From NCBI RefSeq assembly GCF_018829635.1, contig NZ_JAHKKG010000001.1, forward strand, positions 248,001-312,000: a stretch of 64,000 nt of DNA, in the 5' to 3' direction. Source of the DNA: Paractinoplanes bogorensis (GTDB lineage Bacteria; Actinomycetota; Actinomycetes; Mycobacteriales; Micromonosporaceae). Of this stretch, positions 53,938 through 62,013 are shown piece after piece. The notes under the pieces are model-generated. The model worked only from the letters and a program-made list of their open reading frames with translations. It ran no database searches and had not been told where the DNA came from. A program made the translations under genes and the position numbers. Each line of letters begins with the position of its first letter. Position 1 is the stretch's first letter.

Positions 53938-55773
53938 GTGGAGTCCTTCGAATACACCGCGCACGCCTCGCGGGTGATCTTCGGGGCGGGGACGCTGGCC
54001 CGGCTGGGTGACGAGGTCACGCGCCTCGGGGCGAGCCGCGTGCTGCTGCTGGGCGATCGCGCCGGACGGTCGTTGAGCGCGCTGGGGTCGCTGACCGTCG
54101 CGCATTTTCCCGATGTCGCCATGCACACACCGGTAGAAATCACCGAGCAAGCCCTTTCCCGTACGGACGGAGTCGACTGCCTCGTATCAGTCGGCGGCGG
54201 ATCGAGTACGGGGTTGGGCAAGGCGCTCGCCGCGCGCACCGGGCTGCCGCAGATCGCCGTGCCGACCACATACGCGGGTTCGGAGATGACGCCGGTGCTG
54301 GGCGAGACGGCGTACGGGAAAAAGACCACCCGCCGCGACCCGGCCCTCGTGCCGAAGACCGTCGTCTACGACGTCGAGCTCACCCTCGGGCTGCCGGTCG
54401 GGCTCTCGGTCACCAGCGGGCTCAACGCGATGGCGCACGCGGTCGAGGCGCTGTATTCGCCGCAGGCCAATCCGGCCGTCGACGCGTTCGCACTGGACGC
54501 CGTCGCGCGGATCTCGCGCGCGCTCCCGGTCGTCTCGGCCCGTCCCGGCGATCTCGAGGCCCGCGCGGATCTGCTGGCCGGGGCCTGGCTGGCGAGCATG
54601 TGCCTGGGTGCGGTCGAGATGGGGGTCCATCACAAGCTCTGTCACATCCTGGGCGGTTCGTTCGGGTTGCCGCACGCGGAGACCCACGCCGTCGTGTTGC
54701 CGCATGTGATGGCCTACAACGCTTCCTCGCCGGCGATGCCCAGGATTGCCGCGGCCATGGGGGTCGCTGATGCCCCGGCCGCGGTGTTCGACCTCGCCGC
54801 CCGTCTCGGCGCGCCCCTCTCGCTCGCGTCGCTCGGGCTGGCGGAAGCCGATCTGGCCGCGGCCGCCGAGCTGGCGACCGCGCAGCCCTACCCGAATCCT
54901 CGTCCGCTGTCGGCGGCGGGTGTTCGGTCGGTTCTCGGGGAGGCGTGGCGGGGCGAGCGGCCGCCCGGGCGGCCGGACATCGGGTGGCTGACCGACGAGG
55001 TGGTGGCGAGTTTCGGCGGCGATCCCCGGCTCGCGCAGCTGCTGGGCGATCTGGTGCGGCGGCTGCACGGATTCGTGGCCGACAACGACCTCACCGAGGA
55101 CGAATGGAAAGGCGCAATCGACTTCCTTTCCCGTACGGGCCAGATGTGCACCCCCACACGGCAGGAGTTCGTGCTGCTCAGCGACACTCTCGGCATCTCC
55201 AGCGCGGTCGACTTGCTGACCAACTCGCGGTCGCCCGACACCACGCCGTCGGCCGTGCTCGGGCCGTTCTACGTCGAGGGGCCACCGTCCGTGCCGTCGG
55301 GCACCGACCTGGCCGAGGGACTGCCGGGCGCGCCGCTGCGGGTCGACGTGCGGATCGTCGACCTCAGCGGGCAGCCCGTACGGGAAGCCGTGGTTGATGT
55401 TTGGCAGTCCAATGAGGACGGCTTCTACGACGTGCAGCTGCCCGAGCTCGAAGGACCGGTGCTCCGGGCCCGGCTGCGCAGCGACTCCGACGGCCGGCTG
55501 TGGTTCCGGACGATCCGGCCGTCCGAGTACCCGATCCCGGACGACGGGCCGGTCGGGCAGATGCTGCGGGCGACCGGGCGGCATCCGTACCGGGCCCCGC
55601 ATCTGCATTTCATGATCAACGCGCCCGGCTTCCGACAGTTGATCACGCAGCTCTTCGTGGCCGGCGGCGCCTATCTCGACTCGGACGCGGTGTTCGGGGT
55701 CAAGCCGGATCTGATCGTCGAGTTCACCGATTCCGTCGAGTTCACCTTCCGCCTGGGGGCTGACCATGCCTGA
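53938..55773 (+). CDS. Maleylacetate reductase / hydroxyquinol 1,2-dioxygenase fusion
   Basis: A 611-residue single chain. Residues 1-345 are an iron-alcohol-dehydrogenase-fold maleylacetate reductase (FGAGTLARLGDEV, VSVGGGSSTGLGKALA, PTTYAGSEMTP, HHKLCHILGGSFGLPHAETH). Residues 355-611 are an intradiol dioxygenase: N-terminal helical domain (LTDEVVASFGG), GPFYVEGPP (Tyr ligand), EYPIPDDGPVG (Tyr ligand) and PYRAPHLHFMI (two His ligands). The dioxygenase cleaves hydroxyquinol to maleylacetate and the reductase makes 3-oxoadipate, two consecutive steps. The linker is about ten residues with no stop or internal start of quality. GTG start at 53938. Confidence 0.87.
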   Translation: MESFEYTAHASRVIFGAGTLARLGDEVTRLGASRVLLLGDRAGRSLSALGSLTVAHFPDVAMHTPVEITEQALSRTDGVDCLVSVGGGSSTGLGKALAARTGLPQIAVPTTYAGSEMTPVLGETAYGKKTTRRDPALVPKTVVYDVELTLGLPVGLSVTSGLNAMAHAVEALYSPQANPAVDAFALDAVARISRALPVVSARPGDLEARADLLAGAWLASMCLGAVEMGVHHKLCHILGGSFGLPHAETHAVVLPHVMAYNASSPAMPRIAAAMGVADAPAAVFDLAARLGAPLSLASLGLAEADLAAAAELATAQPYPNPRPLSAAGVRSVLGEAWRGERPPGRPDIGWLTDEVVASFGGDPRLAQLLGDLVRRLHGFVADNDLTEDEWKGAIDFLSRTGQMCTPTRQEFVLLSDTLGISSAVDLLTNSRSPDTTPSAVLGPFYVEGPPSVPSGTDLAEGLPGAPLRVDVRIVDLSGQPVREAVVDVWQSNEDGFYDVQLPELEGPVLRARLRSDSDGRLWFRTIRPSEYPIPDDGPVGQMLRATGRHPYRAPHLHFMINAPGFRQLITQLFVAGGAYLDSDAVFGVKPDLIVEFTDSVEFTFRLGADHA

Positions 55774-57499
55774 TGTCGAGACCGATGTCCTGATCGTCGG
55801 CAGCGGGCCGGCCGGTGGGGCCGCCGCGCTGTTGCTGAGCACGTACGGCGTACCGAACATCGTCGTCACCAAATACGGCCGCCTCTCGGACACGCCGCGG
55901 GCGCACATCACCAACCAGCGCACGATGGAGGTGCTGCGCGACGCCGGCATCGAGGATCAGGTGATCGCCCAGGCCACGCCGCAGCACCTGATGGGCGACA
56001 CGGTCTTCTGCTCGAGCCTGGCCGGCGAGGAACTGGGCCGGCTGCACACCTGGTACACGCACCCGTCCCGAATGGCCGATCACGCACTGGCGTCGCCGTC
56101 GGCGATCTGCGACATGCCGCAGCACCTTCTTGAGCCGGTGCTTCTCAACAGTGCGGTCGCGCGCGGAACGTCGTTGCGCTACCAGACCGAGTATCTGTCT
56201 CTCCAGCAGGACTCGTCTTCGGTGGTGGCTACCGTTCGTGACCGGCTGCGGGGCGACACGTATCGGATCAGAGCGAAATATCTGATCGGTGCCGACGGCG
56301 GGCGCAGCCAGGTTGCGGCCGACATCGGGCTGCCCATGGTCGGGCAGATGGGCGTGGCCGGCAGCATCAACATCGTCTTCGAGGCCGACCTGACCCACCT
56401 GACCGCCCATCGGCCGAGCACGCTCTACTGGGTGCTGCAGACCGGATCCGACGTCGGCGGCATCGGCATGGGACTGGTCCGCTGCGTCCGGCCGTGGCAC
56501 GAGTGGCTGATCGTGTGGGGCTACGACATCAACGGCGAACCACCGGACCTGACCGAGGACTACGCCCGCCGCATCGCCCACCACCTGATCGGCGACGACA
56601 CGGTGCCGGTCACGATCAAGTCGTCGTCGGCGTGGACGGTCAACCACCTGTACGCCGAGACGTACCAGAGCGGCCGGGTGTTCTGCATGGGCGACGCCGT
56701 GCACCGGCACCCACCGTCGAACGGGCTGGGCTCCAACACGTCGATCCAGGACGCGTACAACCTGGCCTGGAAACTACGCGCGGTGCTGGCCGGGGAGGCC
56801 TCGCCGGGCCTGCTCGACTCCTACTCGGCCGAACGCGCCCCGGTCGGCCGGCAGATCGTCGACCGGGCCAACCGCAGCATCGGCGAGACGTCCCGCATCT
56901 TCGAGGCGCTCGGCATGCTCTCGACCGAAGACCCGGACCAGTTGCGGCGCAACATGGACGCGCGCAAGCTCTCCACCCCCGCGGCCGAGAAGCAGCGGCG
57001 GGCCCTGCGCGAGGCCATCGAGTTCAAGAACTACGAGTTCAACACCCACGGCGTCGAGCTCAACCAGCGGTACGCCTCGTCGGCGGTGATCCACGACGGC
57101 ACGCCGATGCCGGTCAACCCGCGCGACGACGAGCTCTACCACCACGCCACCACGTGGCCCGGCGCCAAGCTGCCGCACGCGTGGATCGGGTCGGGGCGCA
57201 CCCGACTGTCTACGTTGGACCTCGGCGGGCAGGGCCGGTTCACCCTGTTCACCGGTCTCGGCGGTGAGGCCTGGGTCGCCGCCGCGGCCGCCCTCGACAT
57301 CGTCCCGGTGCTGATCGGCCCGGGCCAGGAGTACGAGGACATCTACGGCGACTGGGCCCGGCTGCGCGAGGTCGGCGACTCGGGCTGCGTGCTGGTACGC
57401 CCCGACAACTACGTCTGCTTCCGCAGCGCCGAACTGGCGGCCGATCCCGCGGCGACGTTGGGCGCCGCAATAAGGTCCGTCCTATGGCCTTCCACGTAG
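55766..57499 (+). CDS. FAD-dependent aromatic hydroxylase (resorcinol/chlorophenol monooxygenase type)
   Basis: A 577-residue flavoprotein monooxygenase. DVLIVGSGPAGGAAALLL is the FAD Rossmann motif, RAHITNQRTMEVLRD follows, GADGGRSQVA is the DG motif, and FCMGDAVHRHPPSNGLGSNTS is the GD motif. A C-terminal thioredoxin-like domain ends it. Sequence type is that of 2,4-dichlorophenol 6-monooxygenase/resorcinol hydroxylases. With the fused enzyme next door it would hydroxylate resorcinol to hydroxyquinol (inferred from context). The ATG overlaps the fusion-gene stop by 8 bp. Confidence 0.87.
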   Translation: MPDVETDVLIVGSGPAGGAAALLLSTYGVPNIVVTKYGRLSDTPRAHITNQRTMEVLRDAGIEDQVIAQATPQHLMGDTVFCSSLAGEELGRLHTWYTHPSRMADHALASPSAICDMPQHLLEPVLLNSAVARGTSLRYQTEYLSLQQDSSSVVATVRDRLRGDTYRIRAKYLIGADGGRSQVAADIGLPMVGQMGVAGSINIVFEADLTHLTAHRPSTLYWVLQTGSDVGGIGMGLVRCVRPWHEWLIVWGYDINGEPPDLTEDYARRIAHHLIGDDTVPVTIKSSSAWTVNHLYAETYQSGRVFCMGDAVHRHPPSNGLGSNTSIQDAYNLAWKLRAVLAGEASPGLLDSYSAERAPVGRQIVDRANRSIGETSRIFEALGMLSTEDPDQLRRNMDARKLSTPAAEKQRRALREAIEFKNYEFNTHGVELNQRYASSAVIHDGTPMPVNPRDDELYHHATTWPGAKLPHAWIGSGRTRLSTLDLGGQGRFTLFTGLGGEAWVAAAAALDIVPVLIGPGQEYEDIYGDWARLREVGDSGCVLVRPDNYVCFRSAELAADPAATLGAAIRSVLWPST

Positions 57500-57882
57500 A
57501 CCTGACCCTGGACACGCGCGACGCCGAGTCGCTGGCGGAATTCTGGAAGCTGGCACTGGGCTACGAGGACGAGCCACCGCCCGCGCCGTTCACGACGCGG
57601 GCGGAGTGGGTGGCGTCGTTCGGCGAAGACCCGTCGACGGGTGGCGGCGCCTGGCTGCGAGACCCGTCCGGGGTGGGGCCGCGGCTGTCGTTGCTCGACG
57701 TGCCCGAGCCCAAGACGGCCAAGAACCGCCTGCACCTCGACATCCGGACCGGCCAGTGGTCCGGGGTGGAGGCCAAGTCGGCCGAACTGGTGGCCGCGGG
57801 CGGCAGCGTCCTGGCCGTCTTCGAGGGCCACCACATCGTGATGGCCGACCCCGAGGGCAACGAATTCTGCGTGGCCCCGTGA
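57484..57882 (+). CDS. VOC (glyoxalase/bleomycin-resistance) superfamily protein
   Basis: A 132-residue protein with two beta-alpha-beta-beta-beta modules: FHVDLTLDTRDAESLAEFW at the start, KNRLHLDIRTG in the middle, and VMADPEGNEFCVA at the end with metal-ligand-like His and Glu. It belongs to the glyoxalase-like VOC subgroup common in actinomycetes. Substrate unknown. It overlaps the monooxygenase stop by 16 bp, so it may belong to the aromatic operon, though a direct pathway role is not evident. Confidence 0.82.
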   Translation: MAFHVDLTLDTRDAESLAEFWKLALGYEDEPPPAPFTTRAEWVASFGEDPSTGGGAWLRDPSGVGPRLSLLDVPEPKTAKNRLHLDIRTGQWSGVEAKSAELVAAGGSVLAVFEGHHIVMADPEGNEFCVAP

Positions 57883-58370
57883 GCATGCTCGGTGACCTCA
57901 TTCGGCTCTCACCGGAACTACGGGACGAGATCCGGGCCGACCCGTCCACCGCCTATGACCGGGCGACATCGTTCGACGGCCCGGAACGCCTCGAACTCGA
58001 CTGGGAGTGGAAACTCTTCGGGCCCCTGTTCACGGCGGCCGGCTTCCGGGTCAACCCGTTCCGGTCCGGCTCCCCCGGTGTCCCGTTTTCCGGCGCGCTG
58101 TCTCTGGAGCCGAACGAAGTAGCGGAGGCTGCGGCGACGCTGGAGAAGACGCCGTTCGCCGTCCACGTCCCGCATCTGCGCGGAGCCCTGGTCGAGCGCG
58201 ACACCGTGCGGGTCGACCATGACTACGAGTCACCAGTAGTGACGCCGACGTTCCCCGACGACGAGGTCGAGTCCTACCGGTCCCGGTTGGCGCCCCGATA
58301 CGACGACCTGACCGCCTTCTACCGGACAGCCGCCGATCACGGCGAATGCACGGTCTTCTGGGCCGCCTGA
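57879..58370 (+). CDS. DUF1877-like protein
   Basis: A 163-residue soluble protein. The start MLGDLIRLSPELRDEIRADP and the end YDDLTAFYRTAADHGECTVFW resemble DUF1877 (YfbM-type) proteins, whose function is unknown. The GTG at 57879 overlaps the VOC stop (GTGA); the ATG two codons later is an equally good start. The 3' end overlaps the nitroreductase gene by 34 bp tail-to-tail. Assignment to the family is by eye and moderate. Confidence 0.6.
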   Translation: MSMLGDLIRLSPELRDEIRADPSTAYDRATSFDGPERLELDWEWKLFGPLFTAAGFRVNPFRSGSPGVPFSGALSLEPNEVAEAAATLEKTPFAVHVPHLRGALVERDTVRVDHDYESPVVTPTFPDDEVESYRSRLAPRYDDLTAFYRTAADHGECTVFWAA

Positions 58371-58918
58371 GAGTCCGTCCAGAGCAGCTCGCCGATCGGG
58401 CGTCGCTCGCGGGCCGGCTCGGGATTTTCGCGAGCCGGGCCGCGGCCGAAGGCCGACATGGTGGTGACCTCCCAGTGACCGGGGACGTCGAACTCGGCGG
58501 CCAGGGCGTCGCGGTCGAAAGCGCGGAACTGCCGGGCCGACAACCCGAGGGCCTGGGCCTGGATCGTCATGTGGGCGACCGCCTGGCCCAGGTCGTACTG
58601 GGCGAACTCGGAATACTCCCAGTCGGTGCCCTCGACGTAGCGGTGGGCCAGGTTGGCCACGAGGATGCCGGCCGACGGCGCCCAGCGGCCGGAACTGGCG
58701 GCCAGGTGACGCACCAGCCGTCGATGGGTGTCGTCGCCGCGACGGCCCACGATGAACGCCCACGGCTGCGAATTACCCGCCGACGGGGCCCAGCGTGCCG
58801 CCTCCACGAGCAGTTCGGCCTGGGCCGCTTCCACCTCGTGCGCCGGGTCGAACGTGGCCGGGCTCCAGCGCGTGGCCAGCAGCGGATGCAACCCGGGCAT
58901 GATCAGGTCATCGTCCAC
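58337..58918 (-). CDS. Nitroreductase-family FMN oxidoreductase
   Basis: A 193-residue FMN flavoprotein. LHPLLATRWSPATFD at the start, AARWAPSAGNSQPWAFIVGR (FMN-binding loop), the helix YDLGQAVAHMTIQAQALG and a C-terminal segment RRPIGELLW are typical. Reduces nitro or quinone-type substrates using NAD(P)H; natural substrate unknown. A GTG at 58918 is taken, with ATG at 58900 as alternative. Divergent from the gene at 58983, with whose leader its upstream region overlaps. Confidence 0.85.
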   Translation of the reverse strand: MDDDLIMPGLHPLLATRWSPATFDPAHEVEAAQAELLVEAARWAPSAGNSQPWAFIVGRRGDDTHRRLVRHLAASSGRWAPSAGILVANLAHRYVEGTDWEYSEFAQYDLGQAVAHMTIQAQALGLSARQFRAFDRDALAAEFDVPGHWEVTTMSAFGRGPARENPEPARERRPIGELLWTDSQAAQKTVHSP

Positions 58919-58922
58919 CCCG

Positions 58923-58982
58923 AAAGTGTCGTACGCGAACGGCATACTTCCCGGCACTGACACGAGGGGAGGTCGCGTATTC
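58923..58982 (+). promoter_or_regulatory. Conserved 60-nt leader upstream of the 130-residue unknown gene (copy B)
   Basis: It matches the MFS leader (51577-51636, minus strand) at 48 of 60 positions in the same register to the ATG. CTTCCC can pair with GGGGAG (one G-U pair replaces A-U of copy A), again covering the GGGG ribosome site. The first 48 bases have only three differences. Confidence 0.75.
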
Positions 58983-59375
58983 ATGGCGACCGAGGACAAC
59001 CAGGCCGCGATCTGGCGACAGGTCATCGAGGGCGAGAACAAGTCGTGGGTGCTGTTCGCCCACCACACCTGCGTCGTGCTGCCCGACCCGCCCGACGGCG
59101 ATCTGGCGGCCGCCGCGACGGCGATTCTCGGCGAATACGGTCCGGTGCACGCGGGGTCGGCGTCCGGAGATTTCGGCACGATCGAGCTCGAAAAGGTTCC
59201 CGGCTGGGTGGTCTGGAGCCACCACCCCGACGTCCTCACCTTCGTCGCCCCCGACGAGGTCGAGGCACCGCCGAGTGACCTAGTCGTAGGCCTGACCGGC
59301 CGATCCAAACGCGACCGCGACGGCCACGAGCTGACGGTCATCCACGTCGAAGACCGCCGGCTCTCGGCGCCCTGA
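58983..59375 (+). CDS. Conserved-type protein of unknown function
   Basis: A 130-residue soluble, acidic protein beginning MATEDNQAAIWRQVIEGENKS, with a central VLFAHHTCVVLP strand, AAAATAILGEYGPVHAGSAS, and a C-terminal GRSKRDRDGHELTVIHVEDRR. No signal or membrane segment and no motif I can name. It uses the same leader as the MFS gene, which suggests a shared control. The ATG at 58983 is set by that leader's register. Confidence 0.65.
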   Translation: MATEDNQAAIWRQVIEGENKSWVLFAHHTCVVLPDPPDGDLAAAATAILGEYGPVHAGSASGDFGTIELEKVPGWVVWSHHPDVLTFVAPDEVEAPPSDLVVGLTGRSKRDRDGHELTVIHVEDRRLSAP

Positions 59376-59659
59376 CCACGGCCGTTTGGTAGAGGACCTC
59401 CGGGTGCCGTGGCGTTTGCGGCAGTTCCACACCGCACCCTGGAGGTCCTCGCATCCACGGACGCGGCATCACCGTGACGAAAGCCCACCTCTACCGGCCA
59501 CAAAGCACTGCGCCCGCATCGGCGAATGGGCCTGCACCAAGCCCTGCACCAGCGAAGACGCCCGCAGCGGTTCCTGCACACCGCCCAATCTCCGTCGCCC
59601 ACGCCGCGATCGGTGGTCCGCCCGCCGGCCGCGTTTCTGACGTTCGCCGGGTGGGACGC
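59376..59659. other. Intergenic region with a large stem-loop
   Basis: 284 bp between convergent genes without a convincing coding frame. At 59392-59450 GAGGACCTCC-GGGTGC pairs with GCACCC-T-GGAGGTCCTC (16 bp, one bulge, 26-nt loop). It could end transcription of the gene at 58983, or be an old inverted repeat of a mobile element. The rest shows no recognisable similarity. Confidence 0.6.
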
Positions 59660-60127
59660 TCAGGGCTTGAAGTACTGCGACATCAGGTCGCTGACCCAGT
59701 CGGGCTGGGTGGCGTCGGCCGGGAGGAATTCGAGGATCATCGGCTTGATGTCGATGATCGGGGTGCCGGTCACCGCGTCCAGGCCGATTACGGTCAGGTC
59801 TCGGCCCTGGACGGCCTCGATCTTGCAGCAGGTTACGCCGATGCGGTTGGGGCGGCGGGGGCCGCGCGTGGCGAAAATGCCGACCGGCGGCAGGTCGGCT
59901 CGGCCGCGGTAAGGGCGTGGCTCGCGGAAGTCGCCGCCCTCGGGGAACTGGTCGAAGGCGAACAGCACCTCGACGTGCGAGAAGTATTCCAGCCCCTGGA
60001 GGCACGCGTCGCCGAAGCGCTCGTCCACAGTGATCGTGCTGCGGACGGCGCCCCAGTTGTCCGAGTGCTGGATGTCGGTGCGCTCGTTCCGGACCGTACC
60101 GATGGAAGTGATCTCGAAGCTGGGCAT
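59660..60127 (-). CDS. TsaA/TrmO-family protein (tRNA adenine-N6 methyltransferase-like)
   Basis: A 155-residue one-domain TsaA-type protein. The family pattern is present: ITSIGTVRNERTD, LEYFSHVEVLFAFDQ, PVGIFATRGPRRPNRIGVTCCKI and GTPIIDIKPMI. E. coli TrmO is SAM-dependent and methylates t6A37 of tRNA-Thr, but it has an additional C-terminal domain; this short form may have a different target. ATG start at 60127. It follows the quinone oxidoreductase gene by 10 bp on the same strand. Confidence 0.78.
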   Translation of the reverse strand: MPSFEITSIGTVRNERTDIQHSDNWGAVRSTITVDERFGDACLQGLEYFSHVEVLFAFDQFPEGGDFREPRPYRGRADLPPVGIFATRGPRRPNRIGVTCCKIEAVQGRDLTVIGLDAVTGTPIIDIKPMILEFLPADATQPDWVSDLMSQYFKP

Positions 60128-60137
60128 GGTCCGCAGG

Positions 60138-61091
60138 CTAGCCGGGAACCACCACCAAACGGCGGCCGCGCAGGTCGGTGCGTTGCCAGGCGGTCTCGAT
60201 GTCGCTCAGCGGAACCCGCACCAGATCGAAGGTCAGCTCGCCGGACAGCGTCCATGCCACGACCTGGCGGTATAACTCCTGCATGGTTGCGGCGTCGAGC
60301 CGCCGGGCCGCGCCGTAGATCTCGACCCCCGAGGTGCGCAGGCTCTCGGCCGCAACCGTGAGCGCGGCCCCGGCCGACTCGCCGATCTGGACCAGGCGGG
60401 TCGGTTTCGGGAAGGCGAACGACCGTGGGACCAGCGCTCGCAGCAGGATCTCGGTGGGCCGGCCCCAGAGGTAGTCGAGCACGACGTCGGCCCCGGCCTC
60501 GCGATAGGCCCGCTCGAGTTCCTCGTCCGGCGCGGAGGTGTTCAGCACCGCGTCGGCGCCCAGGGCTCGTACCTCTCGCAGTTGGTCGTCGTCGCGGCCG
60601 GTGGCGACGATCCGGCCGGCGCCGAGCAGGCGGGCCACCCGCACGGCCAGGCGGCCCGCGACCCCGGTGGCGCCCTGCACGAGTACGGTCTCGCCCGGCA
60701 CGAAGCCGGCCGCGGTCTTGAGGGACATGGCGGTGATCGCGGTGCCCAGCACGGTCGCGGTCGCCGGGTCGATGCCGTCGGCGAGCGGCATGTAGGCGCC
60801 CTTGGCCACCACGGTCTTTTCGGCGAGAGCGCCGTAGGGGCGGCGGGGATTGCCGAACCCGACGAGAGTGCCGTCGGGCAATGCGCCGATGCCGTCGAAG
60901 GCGGGAATCGCGGGCAACTGGTCGACATAGTGCCGGCTCGCGTAATGGGTGCCTGCCGCGATGAGCTTGTCGACGTTTTCGACCGCGACCGCCCGTACGT
61001 CGAGGAGCACCTCGTCGTCGCCGGCCACCGGATCGGGGAAGTCTTCGTAGCGTGGCACGCCGCCGATCTCGTGCAGGACCGCCGCTTTCAT
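60138..61091 (-). CDS. Zinc-independent quinone oxidoreductase (MDR family)
   Basis: A 317-residue medium-chain NADPH:quinone oxidoreductase-like enzyme. MKAAVLHEIGGVPRYEDFPDP starts the catalytic domain, and VLVQGATGVAGRLAVRVARLLGA is the NADP Rossmann motif (AxxGxxG form). The zinc-ligand Cys and His of alcohol dehydrogenases are absent. The ATG at 61091 overlaps the stop of the 61-residue gene (TGATG), so it is translationally coupled. It is likely controlled by the TetR-type repressor through the operators at 61287-61325. Confidence 0.85.
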   Translation of the reverse strand: MKAAVLHEIGGVPRYEDFPDPVAGDDEVLLDVRAVAVENVDKLIAAGTHYASRHYVDQLPAIPAFDGIGALPDGTLVGFGNPRRPYGALAEKTVVAKGAYMPLADGIDPATATVLGTAITAMSLKTAAGFVPGETVLVQGATGVAGRLAVRVARLLGAGRIVATGRDDDQLREVRALGADAVLNTSAPDEELERAYREAGADVVLDYLWGRPTEILLRALVPRSFAFPKPTRLVQIGESAGAALTVAAESLRTSGVEIYGAARRLDAATMQELYRQVVAWTLSGELTFDLVRVPLSDIETAWQRTDLRGRRLVVVPG

Positions 61092-61276
61092 CACACCTCC
61101 CGGCCGAACAACGCCGCTATCCGGCGCTGCCAGCCCGGCAGGAACCGGGGTGGGCCGGGCGGTGCATGGGTCGGCGAACGGAACGCCGTGCCCTGGTGCC
61201 CGGACGGCCGCTCGGCATGCGCGGGAACGCCGGGGATGCGATGGATCGCCTGGTGCAGACGGTGGCTGAAGCTCAT
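61091..61276 (-). CDS. Small basic protein of unknown function, 61 residues
   Basis: It starts with ATG at 61276, only 10 bp from the first tet-type operator, and its TGA overlaps the quinone oxidoreductase ATG. The protein is basic and Pro/His/Arg-rich (MSFSHRLHQAIHRI at the start, PPGPPRFLPGWQRRIAALFG near the end) with no membrane segment. Its placement as first gene of a repressed operon argues that it is translated. Function is unknown; it may act as a leader ORF. Confidence 0.6.
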   Translation of the reverse strand: MSFSHRLHQAIHRIPGVPAHAERPSGHQGTAFRSPTHAPPGPPRFLPGWQRRIAALFGREV

Positions 61277-61286
61277 CGGGGAGTCC

Positions 61287-61325
61287 TCTCTATCAGTGAT
61301 AGGGAGAATCTAGCACTGATAGAGT
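61287..61325. promoter_or_regulatory. Two tet-type operators between tetR-like gene and quinone oxidoreductase operon
   Basis: TCTCTATCAGTGATAGGGA at 61287-61305 matches the classical tetO2 operator (reverse complement) at 18 of 19 positions, differing only at the symmetric centre. AATCTAGCACTGATAGAGT at 61307-61325 matches tetO1 at 16 of 19. Centres are 20 bp apart. They cover the space between the divergent starts at 61276 and 61345, so one repressor would control both directions. Confidence 0.88.
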
Positions 61326-61344
61326 GCGGGCGGGAGGTACCGAA

Positions 61345-62013
61345 TTGGCACTGGACCGCCAGCGGATCGTCACCGAGGCCGTCGCCCTGCTCGACGCCGA
61401 AGGTCTCGACGCGGTGACCACGCGCAAACTCGCCGCTCGGCTCGGGGTGCAGTCCCCGACGCTGTATTGGCACGTGCCGAACAAGGCGGCCCTGGTCACC
61501 GCGATCGCCGACGCGATCCTCGATCAGGAATTCGCGACGACGGCCGCAGGCGGCAAGGAAGAAGAGGCGACGGCCGCAGGCGGCGAAGATGAGGATCAGC
61601 CCTGGCCGCAGTGGCTGACCGGCCTGGCCGAGCGGCTACGCCGGGCGCTGCTGGCCCATCCCGACGGCGCCCGGGTCGTCTCGTCGGCGCAGCTCTCCCG
61701 CACCATGGCCGCGATCTCCGAGCAGGCCATGAGCACGCTGGTCGCACAGGGCATCCCGCTGCGGCAGGCCCGCGTGATCGTCCTGACCGTCGAGCGGTTC
61801 ACGGTCGGCCACGTGCTCGAGGAGCAGGCCGCCCGGCCCGACGCGGCGGCGCTGAAAGACTTCGACCTCAACGCGTTCACCGCGGAGCACCCGACGGTGG
61901 TCGCCGCCATCACCGACTACTTCCATCCCGGCCGCACGGTCGACGACCTGTTCCGCGACTGTCTCGATGTGGTCATCGCGGGCGCCGTGGTCAGTGCAGG
62001 TGACCGCCGGTAG
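61345..62013 (+). CDS. TetR-class repressor with TetR_C domain
   Basis: A 222-residue repressor. The DNA-binding part ALDRQRIVTEAVALLDAEGL, TTRKLAARLGVQSPTLYWHV and NKAALVTAIADAIL is strikingly like Tn10 TetR (recognition helix region QxPTLYWHVxNK). The C-terminal domain has the TetR_C helices (MSTLVAQGIPLRQARVIVL, FTVGHVLEEQAA). A 15-base imperfect repeat encodes TTAAGGKEEEATAAGGEDED in a linker. The TTG at 61345 has GGGAGG seven bases upstream; the GTG at 61324 would start inside the operator. It probably autoregulates. Confidence 0.9.
   Translation: MALDRQRIVTEAVALLDAEGLDAVTTRKLAARLGVQSPTLYWHVPNKAALVTAIADAILDQEFATTAAGGKEEEATAAGGEDEDQPWPQWLTGLAERLRRALLAHPDGARVVSSAQLSRTMAAISEQAMSTLVAQGIPLRQARVIVLTVERFTVGHVLEEQAARPDAAALKDFDLNAFTAEHPTVVAAITDYFHPGRTVDDLFRDCLDVVIAGAVVSAGDRR

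Noticed and set aside
59376..59659. Remnant of a transposase gene
   Set aside because: Frames are open in several phases but no transposase motif could be recognised; left as intergenic with a stem-loop.
60015..60035. A further DnaA box near 60026 (CGTCCACA context)
   Set aside because: One or more mismatches to the consensus, inside a coding region, and unpaired.
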